Part shown: positions 35,637 through 46,199 of the stretch, piece after piece
Position numbering within the stretch: position 1 is the first letter of the stretch
Layout: the number at the start of each line of letters is the position of its first letter
Assembly (NCBI RefSeq): GCF_014898055.3
Contig: NW_023603184.1
Coordinates: 148,370,149-148,434,148 of the forward strand
Reading direction: 5' to 3'
DNA: 64,000 bases
DNA from: Talpa occidentalis
Lineage: Eukaryota > Chordata > Mammalia > Eulipotyphla > Talpidae
Translations under genes and position numbers: made by a program
Notes under the pieces: model-generated
What the model saw: the letters and a program-made list of their open reading frames with translations, nothing else
Databases searched by the model: none
Told to the model about the DNA's origin: nothing

Positions 35637-36392
35637 TAAAAAGCATCCTGTTTCTTAGACACCAGAAATGTTTGCTCCTTCCTCCCCATAGTCTTGTATG
35701 TCCTCAGGACCACCACAATGTCCAGAAACAAGCATATTATAGGGGCCCCAATCTCTGTATAGGCTCTGAGTCTAATATATGCAAGTTCAAGTCAGATGAC
35801 ACCAGGGTCTAAATATAATGTAAGAACACGCTCACCTCTTTGTAGGCTTAGCTCTTCTCATAATCAACAGAATGGGGCTTACTAAGCCTAGGGTTTGGGG
35901 AAATATTTCGGGGACTGAAGCCCATAGCTGAGAACCATTTCTAGTGCTCTGTCTACTCAGAATTCCCCACTCCAGACCATGCTCTCCTGGGCTGTGTGGG
36001 ATGCCCTCATAGGCCTGCTCCTGCCTTGTCTGGGCCCAGACTTTGGGTGTGAGTCCTTGCTGTGAGTGCCCCTTGGTGGGCAATTCCCCAGACTGCTTCT
36101 CAGTGCTGTTCCCAGTGCTGCTGCAGCTTGGATTCAGGTCCTCACCTGGCACAAAGAACTTCCAGAAAGGATTCTCTGGGTCCAGGGAGAGCCCTCTAAA
36201 TTAGTCCTTCTTTGTAAGATGGACAATTCAGGTACACAGGCCTGGCTGTGCTTGCCGATCAGGGACTGTTTAGTTGGTCCCCAGTTATGGGTTGTTTTGT
36301 GAGCCGCTCACAAAAGGCACGTTCAAGTCCTAATTCCCGGTGTTCCAGAAAGTATTTTATTTGGACAGAGTTTAAAGGACTTTGTTAGAGAA

Positions 36393-36408
36393 TGACCTGG
36401 AATGACCT
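36393..36408. promoter_or_regulatory. Perfect DR4, unit 4 promoter
   Basis: TGACCT-GGAA-TGACCT gives two perfect AGGTCA half-sites on the minus strand with a four-base spacer. As in unit 3 it is followed by AGAACTTTCT. Confidence 0.6.
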
Positions 36409-36530
36409 AGAACTTTCTGTGGAGAGAGCTGCCGAGTCAAATGAGTTCTTTGAGATAGGGGAGGTTGGCTTCTCCCTTGGGGAGTGGGTGAAACACGGGG
36501 GGACCAGTGGGGAAAGAGAGCGATAGAGTT

Positions 36531-36543
36531 TGTAATGATTAAC
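36531..36543. promoter_or_regulatory. HNF1-like site, unit 4 promoter
   Basis: TGTAATGATTAAC, unchanged. The GATAGATAGA run before it is shortened to GATAGA in this unit. Confidence 0.65.
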
Positions 36544-36671
36544 ACAAGGAGGGTTTGCTGACTTCCAATGACAAGCCATTATGGGAAGTGCTTTGGTGGC
36601 GACAGAAAGACAAAATTTTAAGTATCGGGAGCACAGCAATCCTGAAATCATCTGGCTGTAGCTCTTCCGAG

Positions 36672-37535
36672 ATGTCTGCAGGACTCCACGCTCCCTGGCC
36701 CGTGCTCTTGGGGCTGTGGCTTTTCTTGTGTGTCAGCTCTGGGGTCCAGGGCGGGAAGGTGTTGGTGGTCCCCATGGATGGCAGCCACTGGCTCAGCATG
36801 CGTCAGGCTGTGCAGGCACTGCACGCCAGAGGCCACCAAGCCGTGGTCCTCGCGCCAGATATGAACATGTACATCAAGGGGGAAGAGTTCTTCACAATGA
36901 AGCACTATGAGGTTTCCTACACTCAGGATGAATTCGACAGATTATTCCAGGATTACTCCAAAATGGTTTTTGAAAGAGAGCCTCTTCCAATGAAATTTTT
37001 GAAAGTTGTGGAAAAGACAAAGGAATCGTCTTTGATCTATGTGAAGGCTTGTAGGGATCTGGTGTTTAACAAGGACATGATCAGGTACCTCAATTCCAGC
37101 TCCTTTGATGTGGTTTTAACGGATCCCGTTTACCCCTGTGGGGCGCTGCTGGCTAAGTACCTGTCCATTCCTGCTGTGTTTTTCCTGCGTTCTATTCCTT
37201 GTGATTTCGACTTTGAGGGTACTCAGTGCCCAAATCCATCCTCCTATGTGCCCCGGTATCTGACAGAGCTTACAGATCACATGACTTTCTTGGAGAGGGT
37301 CAAGAACATGCTCTTTCCTCTGGTCGTGAACATCTTTTGTCATGTTTCTCTGCCTCCCTTTGCAAGCCTTGCCTCTGACCTTCTGCAGAGAGAGGTGTCG
37401 CTGAGGGAAATTTTTGGCTATGGATCCATCTGGCTGTTCAGAGGAGACTTTGTGATGGATTACCCCAGACCCATCATGCCCAACATGTTCTTCATTGGAG
37501 GCATAAACTGTCTCAACAGGAAGCCATTATCTCAG
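36672..37535 (+). CDS. UGT1A3-like: UGT1A3/4/5-like first exon, copy 4
   Basis: This intact 288-codon first exon has a phase 0 GT donor, His39 and Asp151. It is the most distinct copy: M35 (VVPMDGSH), MNMYIKG at 64-70, [10 protein letters not shown] at 112-121, CDFDFEG at 177-183 instead of CEFDSEG, and Y196 (VPRYLTEL). CDxDFxG resembles human UGT1A3 and may be the older state. An in-frame ATG at 36555 would add 39 residues ahead of the signal peptide and is probably 5' UTR. This copy is nearest to DNAJB3 and UGT1A1. Confidence 0.93.
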
Positions 37536-38084
37536 GTCTGTATTGGTTGCTTTATCCAAGCTCCGGCCAGGTGGAATGCTTAATATATAAAGTACCTCCA
37601 GGATATTTCTTATCATTTCCTCTTTCTAAAGATTTCTACCTCATCCTCCTGACAGTCTTGCATGAGCTGAAGTGTTCCAGTGTCTCCAGCGGTGTAGTTG
37701 GGGTTGCAGGGTGAGTGAGAGGAATGCCAGGCTGGTCCCGTCTGTGCCAGGCTTGTCAAGTGATGGTGGATGCAGTGATCGCTGTCCTGGGGCGAGGTGC
37801 CCCTTCGTGTGTTGCATCGGGACAACACCACACTGACAAACGGGAGTGGTGGTGCACAATGCAGGATGCTGCTGTAAAGCAAGATTCTGGCCCTTTTATT
37901 TAGACATGTAATTGGCTGTAAGGAGATTAAGGAGATTAAAGAAAGGGGAAGGGTGTAGAAGATTAGGGATTGTGAGTCTGCCCTCCAGGCACTTCTAATC
38001 TACTTGATGACACACCCTAATCCCCTGCCATGGTTCTAATCTTATCAACAAGGCCCTCCACTGATCAGCTTCTGGGGTCCCTTG

Positions 38085-38255
38085 TCATACATCAGTCCTC
38101 AGCCCTCCGGGCATTCCCGGTCAAACGTAGTGATGTATGGAGTACGTGTTATGCATCTTTCCTCAGTCAGGAGTATGTTATGCATCTTTCCTCAGCTCCC
38201 TGGGCGTTCCGGACATACCTCTTGATGCACATATTATGCATTGTTCCTCAGCGCC
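38085..38255. repeat. Degenerate tandem copies, unit 4, rearranged
   Basis: Counterpart of 9064-9245. TTATGCATCTTTCCTCAG is repeated here, and the third copy breaks off at CTCAGCGCCCCC, where a deletion joins it to sequence matching about 9990 of unit 1. Confidence 0.7.
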
Positions 38256-38940
38256 CCCCTGAATATTTGGGTGCTATTTTGTCAGGCTCTTGGAATCTGA
38301 GCTTTGATTCTTGACCTACTGCATGAACCATCTTTTCTTGCCCATTTCTTTTGTCTTCATTTATATTGAGTAAAGACTTTTCGTCCCCTGTAGTCTTTGG
38401 CCTCCTCTTCATCTCTTTTACAACTGTATATATTATTGCACAGATCTTAAGCTTCATTTTCTTTCTGCTCAATTTGCAAGGCATCTATTATGTTCGGTGT
38501 TCTTTTCCTTTATGTACTGCATTTAAAGCAATGGAGCTTCTACAAATAAAGAAAAATACAAACAAACAAAACCCAAATCCTCACTTCCATTTTCCAACTG
38601 AGTGACCTGGGACCATTCTGGCCTCAGTACTGTTATAGTGAAAACACATAAAATATTACATATTATCATTATTGAAAAGGTGCCTAGCAAGACAGGCCCG
38701 TCACCTGGAGACCTCTGAGCTGTGTTTGTCAATTGCTTTGGTCCTTGAAATAAACTTTGCACTGAAATCAAGTTCTCTAACCGAGTGTCAGGCCGGTATC
38801 GTTCATGTTCCACGATCAATATTTTCACTTTGAGATCTTGTCACTTACATTTATTTGATATGTTTTGCTCTAAGATGTGACCCCTTTAAGTACTTTATCG
38901 AAATTTATCCAGCTGTGAATGATCAAAATCTACATCTTTA

Positions 38941-39199
38941 GGGCCTCCCTGGTGGCACAGTGGTTGAGCGCTGGGTTGCGAAGCTGCTCGCAGCCTTTGC
39001 AGCGCTGGTTTGATCCCCGGCCGCAGGGCGAGGGTCCCACATGGCTCGCAGACCTCTCCTGCCGCCCGCTGCTCCCCTCAGCAGTGTACTTCGGTCCTTC
39101 TGCCTGTTCTGCTCCCCTCTCTGGCTCTGGTGAATTCTCTCACCCTCCTGTGCTTCTGACTGTACCCAGTGCTTGTATAAATAAATACATAAATAAATA
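38941..39199 (+). mobile_element. SINE insertion found only in unit 4
   Basis: A plus-strand SINE (head GGGCCTCCCTGGTGGCACAG, tail ATAAATACATAAATAAATA) lies between two perfect copies of AAAATCTACATCTTTA, at 38925-38940 and 39200-39215. The matching place in unit 1 (about 11488) has one copy of this 16-mer and no SINE. Confidence 0.92.
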
Positions 39200-40084
39200 A
39201 AAATCTACATCTTTAATATTATTTGTCCTTCTTCTTCCTGAAGATTTATGATAGGTTGTATGATTTTATGGGTTTTCTCAAATAAACAACTTTTAGATTT
39301 GCTTTTTCTTTTGACGGTTTTTGTTTTCTATTTCATTAGTACCAGCTTTTTTTTTTTTAAGTAATGATGTCATTCTTATTCCCTTTGGTTTATTTGTAGT
39401 TGTTTTCTAATTTCCTCAAACTCCTTTACGTTGATTTTTCTTAATAATGAAGTACTGAAGATCATAGATATTTTTTATGTTCTTAGGTTTGGGTATACAT
39501 TGCTCTTATTTTGAGTTTTTTTTGTCATTTAAATTTCTGTTTTGATTTCCTTTTAGTCAATGGTTATCTACAAGGCTGTTCCTTTATTCCTGTGTAGTTA
39601 AGAGTGACCGCCCTTCTCTATTTTGTAAGTTATTTTGGGTTATAATCAGAGGATGTTTTCTGAAGTTACTTATTTCAAAAATTTCTTAATAGGACTTTTT
39701 ATGGTCTACCCCTGAATTGCCCAACGAAAACATAATGTAAGCTCATATTTTTTAGTAGCCATGTTAGAAAAAAGCAAAAAGAGGGTTAAATGAGTTTTAA
39801 TAATATATTTTATTCACACAAATATATCTAAACCATTATTTCATTATCTACTTAATATAAAATTACTGAGAGATTTTACATCCTTTTCCTTACATACCAA
39901 ATCTTTAAACTCTGGGATGTATTTACACTTAACAGTGTATCTGTAGTCACCCTCGAGTGGTCAGTAGTCATTGGCAGCCAGTGACTGCTATACCAGGTAG
40001 CATTTGTAAAAACATTCTATAGATACTTGTAAAATGTACCTTTAAAATTTTTCTATTAAAGAACACCAAGTGTGTCCAATTCAG

Positions 40085-41640
40085 AAAAAAAAGTTTTAAA
40101 ATAGTTCCCTATTCAACTGAATTTTATCAATATATATTTGGCATATTTAGTAGTTTTTGCTGTATAGCTATAGCTGTGAAATCAGTTCACTATTGTATTT
40201 TTGTCATAAAGTTTGCCTTTTCATGATCTTTGAGGTAAAATGTATCTATGATTTGCCTCCTTAGCCAATTTATTTTTTATCAAAGTGTACTCTTGGGCAG
40301 TTGTAAGTATATTCACACTGCACGCAGTCCATTCCCAGACCTCTTTTCATCTTGAAAAACTGAAATTCTATACCCATTAAATACTAACCCCCCATTCCTC
40401 TCTTCTCCAGCCCCTTGCCACCACCCTCTTATGGTGGTGAATTTGACTATTCCAGGGAACTCATCTAAGTGGAACTATACGGTACTTGTCATTTTAGGGC
40501 TAGCTTATTTTGCTTAGCATAATGTCCTCAAGATTCATTCATGTCGTGGTATTATGTCAGAATTTCCTTCCTTTTTAAGGCTGCATAATATTCCAATGCA
40601 GGAACAGACCCCATTTTGCTTACCCATTTATCTGTTCATAGAAACTTGGATTGCTTTCAGTTTTCGATGCTGTGAACGTCTATAAAGAGCTCTTTGGGAC
40701 TCCACTGTCAGTTTTTTTGGGGGGATAGCTACCTAGAATTGGAATAGCTGGATGATACAGTAATTCTATTTTTAATTTTTGAGGGGCTGCTATACTCTTT
40801 CATAGTAATTGACCTGTTTTACATCCCTACCAATAGTGCACAAAGATTCCATTTCTAGCTACCCTAATTAGGGAGTGAAATAACATCTCATTGTAGTTTT
40901 GATTTGCATTTCCCAAATGATTAGCGATAGTGAGCATTATTCCATGTGCTTATTGACCATTTGTTTATCTTCTTGGAGAAATGATGACTCAAGTCCTATT
41001 TTTGAATTACTTTGTTGCAGTTGTTGAGTCGCCGGGGTTCTGTCTTCTGGACAGTAGTCCTTTATCAGCTATATGGATTGTAAATATTTCTCCCGTTCTA
41101 TGACTTGTCTTTTTACTCTATTCATAGTGTCTTTTAATGCACAAGTTTAAAAATTTTTCATGAAGTCAGAGTTGTCTTATTTTCTTATTACCCAAGTCTT
41201 CAGTGATGTCTTCAAGAAATCATTGTCAAATCCATCATCATGAAACAACCTATTTTCTTCCAGAGTTTCATAATTCTAGGTCTTACATTGAGTTTTGAGT
41301 TAGTTTTTTTGTATGACGTTAGGTTAAGGGTTTACTCTTATGCATGTGACCATCCAGTCCCATTTGTTGAAAAGATTGCCCTTTCCCCACTGAAATTTTG
41401 AAACCCTTGCCAAAAATCATTAGACATACATGTAAAGTCTGTCTTTTTTAACTTTAAAGTTTTCCTTAAAGAGTTTTAAAATAGAATTGAAAAAAACAAT
41501 TCCAATCTGATAGTTTCTTCTGATACAAGAATTCTGTCCATTCACACTAGAGATAAGGTATGATTTTATTTCACTTGGTGTAAATTTCTTGTTTCCTTTT
41601 TCCTTTTTAAAAACATTTTATTGATTTGGTAATTTCCTGG
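40085..41640 (-). mobile_element. Old L1 3' region
   Basis: The plus strand has phrases typical of the complement of old L1 3' ends: TTAGCATAATGTCCTCAAG, ATTCATTCATGTCGTGGTA, GGCTGCATAATATTCC and TTGATTTGCATTTCCC. No reading frame is left. This lies just outside the tandem array. Confidence 0.7.
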
Positions 41641-42929
41641 CAGTTTTCTATCCATGTACATGCAGAGTAGCACCTTCAAATCTCTGACTCTCGGGCCTCC
41701 CCCTTTCACTTACAAGGGCCCTTGTGATTGCTTGGAGCCCACCCAGGTAACCCACCTCAGTCTCCCGATTTCTCAAGGTCTTAATCTAACCTCATCTGCG
41801 AAATCCCTGCCAGGGATGGCAAGAGAACACATTCAAGTGTTCCGGGGATCAGGCTGTGGAGTATTTGTAGGTGCATTTTTCTGCCTCCCACATGTAGTAA
41901 GCCTAGATTTCTACCCAGGTCTTACTGGAAACTTGATAGTTTTCCTCTGATTGAAATTTTTATTCTGGTTTCTTCTCTGGGAACATTTATTGTGGAATGA
42001 TTTCTATTTTCCAGGAGTTGTTGCAACCATCTTATTCTTCAATTTTCCCTCTATTTTTCTGATGCATTCTTGGAGGGGATCTCTGGAAGAGCCTATTTAC
42101 AGCCCAGTTTACTTCCTGCATTATGGTGATTTTTACTGCTTGCAGTGCGCATTCAAAAACAATTTTTTTGCTTCCTCATTTCCTGGTTTTACACGAACTT
42201 TCTCTCCCCTAAGAGAACAGGGAGCTCCCTGAGAGAACTCGGCCTTGACAAAGCATATTTCTGATCAGGTCTACTAAAAGTTGCGTATTAGGAGGAAGAG
42301 TTTAAGTTACTAAAAAGTCCAAAATCAGGCTGAGTAGGATAAAGGTGGGGAATAGGTGGCAGTTACGGGTGCCAGGTGGCTCCCCAGAGTGCTGGCACTG
42401 GACTGGTGGCAACTGAAGTTACAGGTGTCTTCACCGGTATGAGCTCTTCTGCTTAGCAAGCAAATTAACTCATTTCTTAAAAGCCCGGGGGTCCTGTTCT
42501 GCTCTGATACTGTAAAGCCAGCATACAAACTGTACAAGAACCTCAGGGACTGTTTGATGTGGTGTGATTCCCCCCGGCCCCACCATCCCGTGTCCCTGCG
42601 TGACACTGTGGCTGAATCTGATGTACCTTCTGCAGTTGCATGTCCTTCCATGGGGCCTGGATTTGAAGGGCCCCATGAAGGGCCCAATTAAGGGGTATCC
42701 AAAGTCAACTCTCCTGGATTTCTAGTTAGTTAGCAATGTCCAGGCTATGAGACCTTCTGGAAGGGATTAAGAACATTTGTTTTCATGTCTTACCTAAACC
42801 TTTTTCTTTGGGGGCAGGCTACTTTGCAATGGATTGATGTCCCTTGCATTTGAAATACCATGTCCCTGAGGCAACCATACCCCAAAACGGTTTTCACTGG
42901 GGCCACAATGTGCACTAACAAAAAGCTCT
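41641..42929. other. Spacer, no gene seen
   Basis: Mixed-composition DNA. The open stretches at 41654-41950 and 41951-42232 have no recognisable similarity, exon signals or start context, and I treat them as chance. Confidence 0.5.
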
Positions 42930-43020
42930 CTCAGTGGTGAATCCTTTCACCCTCCCCACCCACACCTCTGGCCTGTACCCCAGTTTTTATATGCATAAAC
43001 AAATCTTTAAAAAAAAAAAA
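42930..43020 (+). mobile_element. SINE 3' fragment
   Basis: GGTGAATCCTTTCACCCTCC followed by GGCCTGTACCCCAGTTTTTAT and an A-rich tail matches the 3' half of the local tRNA-derived SINE. The head is missing. Confidence 0.65.
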
Positions 43021-43800
43021 GCTCTTTCAGATGTATGTTGCCTCATCTAATCAACATTCCAAGTGAAACATGGCTTTTGTCATCCTAATTTGACCAGAGA
43101 TATACGCTGCCCAAGGCCATGGGATAGTTTTGTGGAAAGTTATGAAATGCTTACCACATTTCCATCAACCGCTGATGTAGAACCATGTAGGGGGCAGGCC
43201 AGCAATCAGATATGCATTAAGTTTTTGAGCTTTCACTGTCATTTCTTTTTAAATTAGATTTCCTGAACAGAGTTCAAATGATGCCACCAGCCAACCACAT
43301 CACTGTGAGGAATTACTTCCGATAATCTATTTTGCCCTTTGGAGGGGATGTGGTCTGCAAACAGTGACTTCAGCTCAGTGAAACTCATTTCAGATTTCTA
43401 CCTCCAGAAATTTAAGAGAGTAAATGTGCATTGCTTTTCTCCCATCCGCTTCATGGTAACTTGTTACAGCAGTCAGAGGACCCTAATACATTTACTTTGC
43501 CAAGGTCACCTGCTTTTAAAAAGTCTAGGCTTAACATCATACATGGGACAAGTCAATTCAGTAATTACTAAGTCCGTAGCTTACATGGAATTAAAAACCA
43601 TCTTTAAGCCAGAGGTATCACTGAGTTAGTCTCATCTTTCAGGACTCAGTGCTAACAGAAATAAATGGATTGTTCTTAGCAATATTAACTTTTGAAGAAA
43701 TGACTTGGCTCACATTTCAAAGAGCATTGAAAGGCAAGGTTCAGGGTGTTGGGGTAAATATTTTGTCCTCCTATTACAAAATAATAACCATTGGCCTCAG
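43021..43800. other. Spacer downstream of DNAJB3, no gene seen
   Basis: Single-copy-looking DNA with no recognised coding or repeat content. Confidence 0.5.
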
Positions 43801-43807
43801 GATTATG

Positions 43808-43813
43808 TTTAAT
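43808..43813 (-). terminator. Possible DNAJB3 polyadenylation signal
   Basis: The minus strand reads ATTAAA about 250 bases after the DNAJB3 stop codon. An internal A/C-rich tract (plus strand 43972-44012) lies between. Assignment is tentative. Confidence 0.35.
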
Positions 43814-44058
43814 AGATAGCAAAGTGCATCAGATATTTACAACAGGTTGGAAAACAAACGGACAGGCGTCCAATTGGAGCGGCCCCGAAAATAACAAGAA
43901 ACAGGCACTGGCATGATCTGTTTATACATTCTTGGGTACAGTTGTTCTGAAAGTAGAGTTCACCTGCAACATTCCCCCCCCCAAAAAAAAACAAAAAACA
44001 ACAAAAAAAAAGTCCTGCTGTTCCTCGCAAGATACTGTAAGTTAAACAGGGACTGAAA

Positions 44059-44796
44059 TTACTTGGTGTCAATGCGCAGCAACTGCTCTTGGCCATTAAT
44101 TATCAGGGACTTCAATTCTCCGTCTTCTTCCACTTCCACCCTTTCCTGACCATTCTCAACGATTCTCTTGGTGGTGACTTTTCTGCCATTAATGATTTCG
44201 GTGGAGGTCGACATGGATTTGAAGCTGCCCAGGCCGCCACCACCAGCACCACCGCACGCCATGGAGAAGGAGGACAGGCCCCCGCTCCCCAGGGAGCCAA
44301 AGGACGTGAATCCTGTATCGAAAGAAGAAAAACCGCCCCCGAACGCTGGAAATTCACTGAAGGCGGAGAAAAGGGACGCGGACCCTCTGTTTCTGCAGCC
44401 CCGGGAGCTCCTGTGACCCCCCCAAATGCTGTCAAGCGGGTGTCCGAAGAAGTCAAAGGAAAACGGGTCCCGGCCGCCAAAGAACTCCCTGAAGACCTCG
44501 GCCGGGTCCCGGAAGCTGAAGACGAACTCGAAGGGGTCCCCGTCCGGCGCGCCGCGGGCCCGGCCGCCGCCGCCCTCCGCCCCCGCCTCGCCGCAGCGGT
44601 CGTAGACGTCTCTCCTCCCCGCGTCCGACAGCACCTCGTAGGCCCGGGCCACCTGCTTGAATCTCCTCTCCGCCTCCTCCTTGTTCTCGGGGTTCTTGTC
44701 GGGGTGCCACTTGAGCGCCAGCCTGCGGTACGCCTTCTTGATGGCCTCCGCCGAGGCCTGGCGGGGCACGCCCAGCACCTCGTAGTAGTCCACCAT
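44059..44796 (-). CDS. DNAJB3: DNAJB3, type II HSP40 co-chaperone, intronless
   Basis: A 245-residue protein is read from ATG at 44796 to the stop at 44059. Residues 1-70 form a J domain ([15 protein letters not shown] with HPD at 31-33), which stimulates HSP70 ATPase. A glycine/phenylalanine-rich linker ([20 protein letters not shown], about 100-125) and a serine-rich region follow, ending in EQLLRIDTK. It is closest to DNAJB6 and DNAJB3; the lack of introns and the place inside UGT1A introns identify DNAJB3. The frame stays open upstream to 44985, but residues before MVDYYEVLG are composition-driven. Human DNAJB3 is reported as a shorter protein, so this copy looks complete, like the mouse one. 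Expression in rodents is mainly testicular. Confidence 0.93.
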   Translation of the reverse strand: MVDYYEVLGVPRQASAEAIKKAYRRLALKWHPDKNPENKEEAERRFKQVARAYEVLSDAGRRDVYDRCGEAGAEGGGGRARGAPDGDPFEFVFSFRDPAEVFREFFGGRDPFSFDFFGHPLDSIWGGHRSSRGCRNRGSASLFSAFSEFPAFGGGFSSFDTGFTSFGSLGSGGLSSFSMACGGAGGGGLGSFKSMSTSTEIINGRKVTTKRIVENGQERVEVEEDGELKSLIINGQEQLLRIDTK

Positions 44797-44874
44797 GCCG
44801 GCCAGCCGACGCCCGCGCGCCGCGGGCACCGCAACGGCACGCCTGGCGGGCCCGGGCGCAGGCCTCGGCGCCCG

Positions 44875-45039
44875 CGACGTCAGGCCGCCCGGGAGGCGCG
44901 CTCCTTGTGACGAATTGGCGCCTGATTGGCCGAGGCCGCTTCCCAGAATGCATTTGGGGGCCGGTGTGGTCTGTGATGATTTCACACCAGGCCAAGGCCC
45001 CGCCCACCCAGGCCCCGCCCACCCAGGCCCCGCCCACCC
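44875..45039 (-). promoter_or_regulatory. DNAJB3 promoter: CCAAT boxes, CRE-like site, three GC boxes
   Basis: Reading toward the gene on the minus strand there are three perfect tandem copies of a 15-bp unit (plus strand AGGCCCCGCCCACCC at 44995, 45010 and 45025), each holding a GGGCGGGG GC box. Next come two CCAAT boxes (plus strand ATTGG at 44925-44929 and 44914-44918), a TGACG at 44908-44912 and a CRE-like CGACGTCA at about 44875-44882. The layout suggests a TATA-less CpG-rich promoter with CREB/CREM input; binding is inferred. Confidence 0.6.
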
Positions 45040-45040
45040 A

Positions 45041-45404
45041 GCCTGCTGACAGCTGCCGTGGAGAATGATTTCCGAGTAGGCTTTGCATCAGGCTTCTCCT
45101 GGGTCCGTGGTGGGGGTAGAGGGATGGAAGTGAGTTCAGTGTGACCTGAGCTGTGTAGGTCACAACTGCGCAAAATTTGTGTAGGTCACAGTTCTCCAGC
45201 TTCTGGGCCTCGGGGTGCCTTTGCTTATTCCATTAGAGCTTCATCAACAGAGTTCGCCCATCTCCTTGATAATGATAAACCGTTTACTTGCCAGCAGAGC
45301 ATATTTTTATGGAAAAATAACTATTTTTCAAGACAAATATAGTGCAGTGTCATTGTTGCAGGGCAGGGGGAGGGGGCACCCCAGACCCCCCCAAACCTGC
45401 CTGC
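45041..45404. other. Spacer upstream of DNAJB3
   Basis: This is the transition from the CpG-rich promoter to AT-rich DNA. It contains an imperfect repeat of GTGTAGGTCACA at about 45152-45190. No gene was seen. Confidence 0.5.
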
Positions 45405-45958
45405 TCTGAAATAGGCTCTGCCATCTGCCGCATCAACACAAAACATAGGAGACTTTAATGAAAAGAAGCTTTAATACAATTAGGAAACGATACAGGAAAG
45501 ACAAAGAATCTAGTTTCTAACTCAAGCACCCAAAGTTGACCCGTCCCCTCGTGGGTAAAAATCCACCCAAATGGGATTGGCCCAGAGCAAGGCCCGAAAG
45601 CCTGCCACAAATCTAAAGCACCTTCCAGCGGGGACCCACAGAAAAGGATCAGAAGCAATCAGACAAGTCTGGGAGGAAAAGAGCAAAATCAAAATCGAGA
45701 CAAAAACCGCCATTGTCACCTCCCTATGGGTCTCTCACTCACATCTGTGTCACCCCGTCCACACCCACAAGGCAAGTGTAGTTTCTTCACATGTCTGTCG
45801 GCTCCACGTGCCTCCCCCAGGGCTCCTTCTGGCTCCATCCTGCTCCTTCCTTCCTCTGTCTCCTCTGCAGCTTCTTCTCTCCCTGCTCAGCTCCACCCTC
45901 CTTTGGGTGGGGCAGGAAACCTGGAACCTCCCCCTTTCCTGGGGACCCCCCTGTTACA
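45405..45958 (-). mobile_element. Probable solo LTR of an endogenous retrovirus
   Basis: On the minus strand it begins TGTAACAGGGGGGTCCCCAGG at 45958 and contains ATTAAAGC and CATTAAAGTC, polyadenylation-type signals, near 45455-45480. It has no coding capacity. The first 160 bases recur in antisense in the retrocopies of units 2 and 3, ending at the same TGTAACA, which supports that position as a real element edge. The other end and the family are uncertain. Confidence 0.45.
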
Positions 45959-46199
45959 TCATCATTTTACATCTCTTAATAGAAAAGAGCTAGATTTAAA
46001 TTTTACTGATTCACATTCATTGACAAAACTATACAACTGTGGGAGTGTGACACATCCATGCGTGTCTGTGCTTCACACCTGCCGCCAGAATCCCAGTGTC
46101 CTCATAGCATCAAATGGACCCCACTGACTCTTCCTTCCCAGCCCCCTCCCTTCCCCTCCTTCCCCTTTCCCTGTGGTCATGATCAGCCTTTTGAGAATC
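45959..46199. other. Short spacer
   Basis: No feature recognised. Confidence 0.4.

Larger units (their letters stand above)
33083..40075 (+). repeat. Tandem unit 4, last and shortest, of the array
   Basis: Homology to the other units runs from the old L1 through the exon to TTTTTCTATTAAA near 40060, then stops. This is the point where units 1-3 pass into the CCDC85B-derived block. Relative to unit 1 it lacks about 9220-9990, the SINE at 10049-10333, about 10631-11090 and the SINE at 11985-12240. Its 3' flank is visibly more diverged than those of units 1-3. It has its own SINE at 38941-39199. Confidence 0.85.

Noticed and set aside
3762..40075. CRISPR-like or satellite interpretation of the repeats
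   Set aside because: The units are long gene-containing direct repeats in a mammalian locus; there is no short repeat-spacer pattern.
44089..44910. 273-codon plus-strand open frame
   Set aside because: It is the antisense shadow of the GC-rich DNAJB3 coding sequence.
44797..44985. N-terminal extension of DNAJB3
   Set aside because: Family proteins begin at MVDYYEVLG; the extension is GC-driven and covers the CCAAT boxes.
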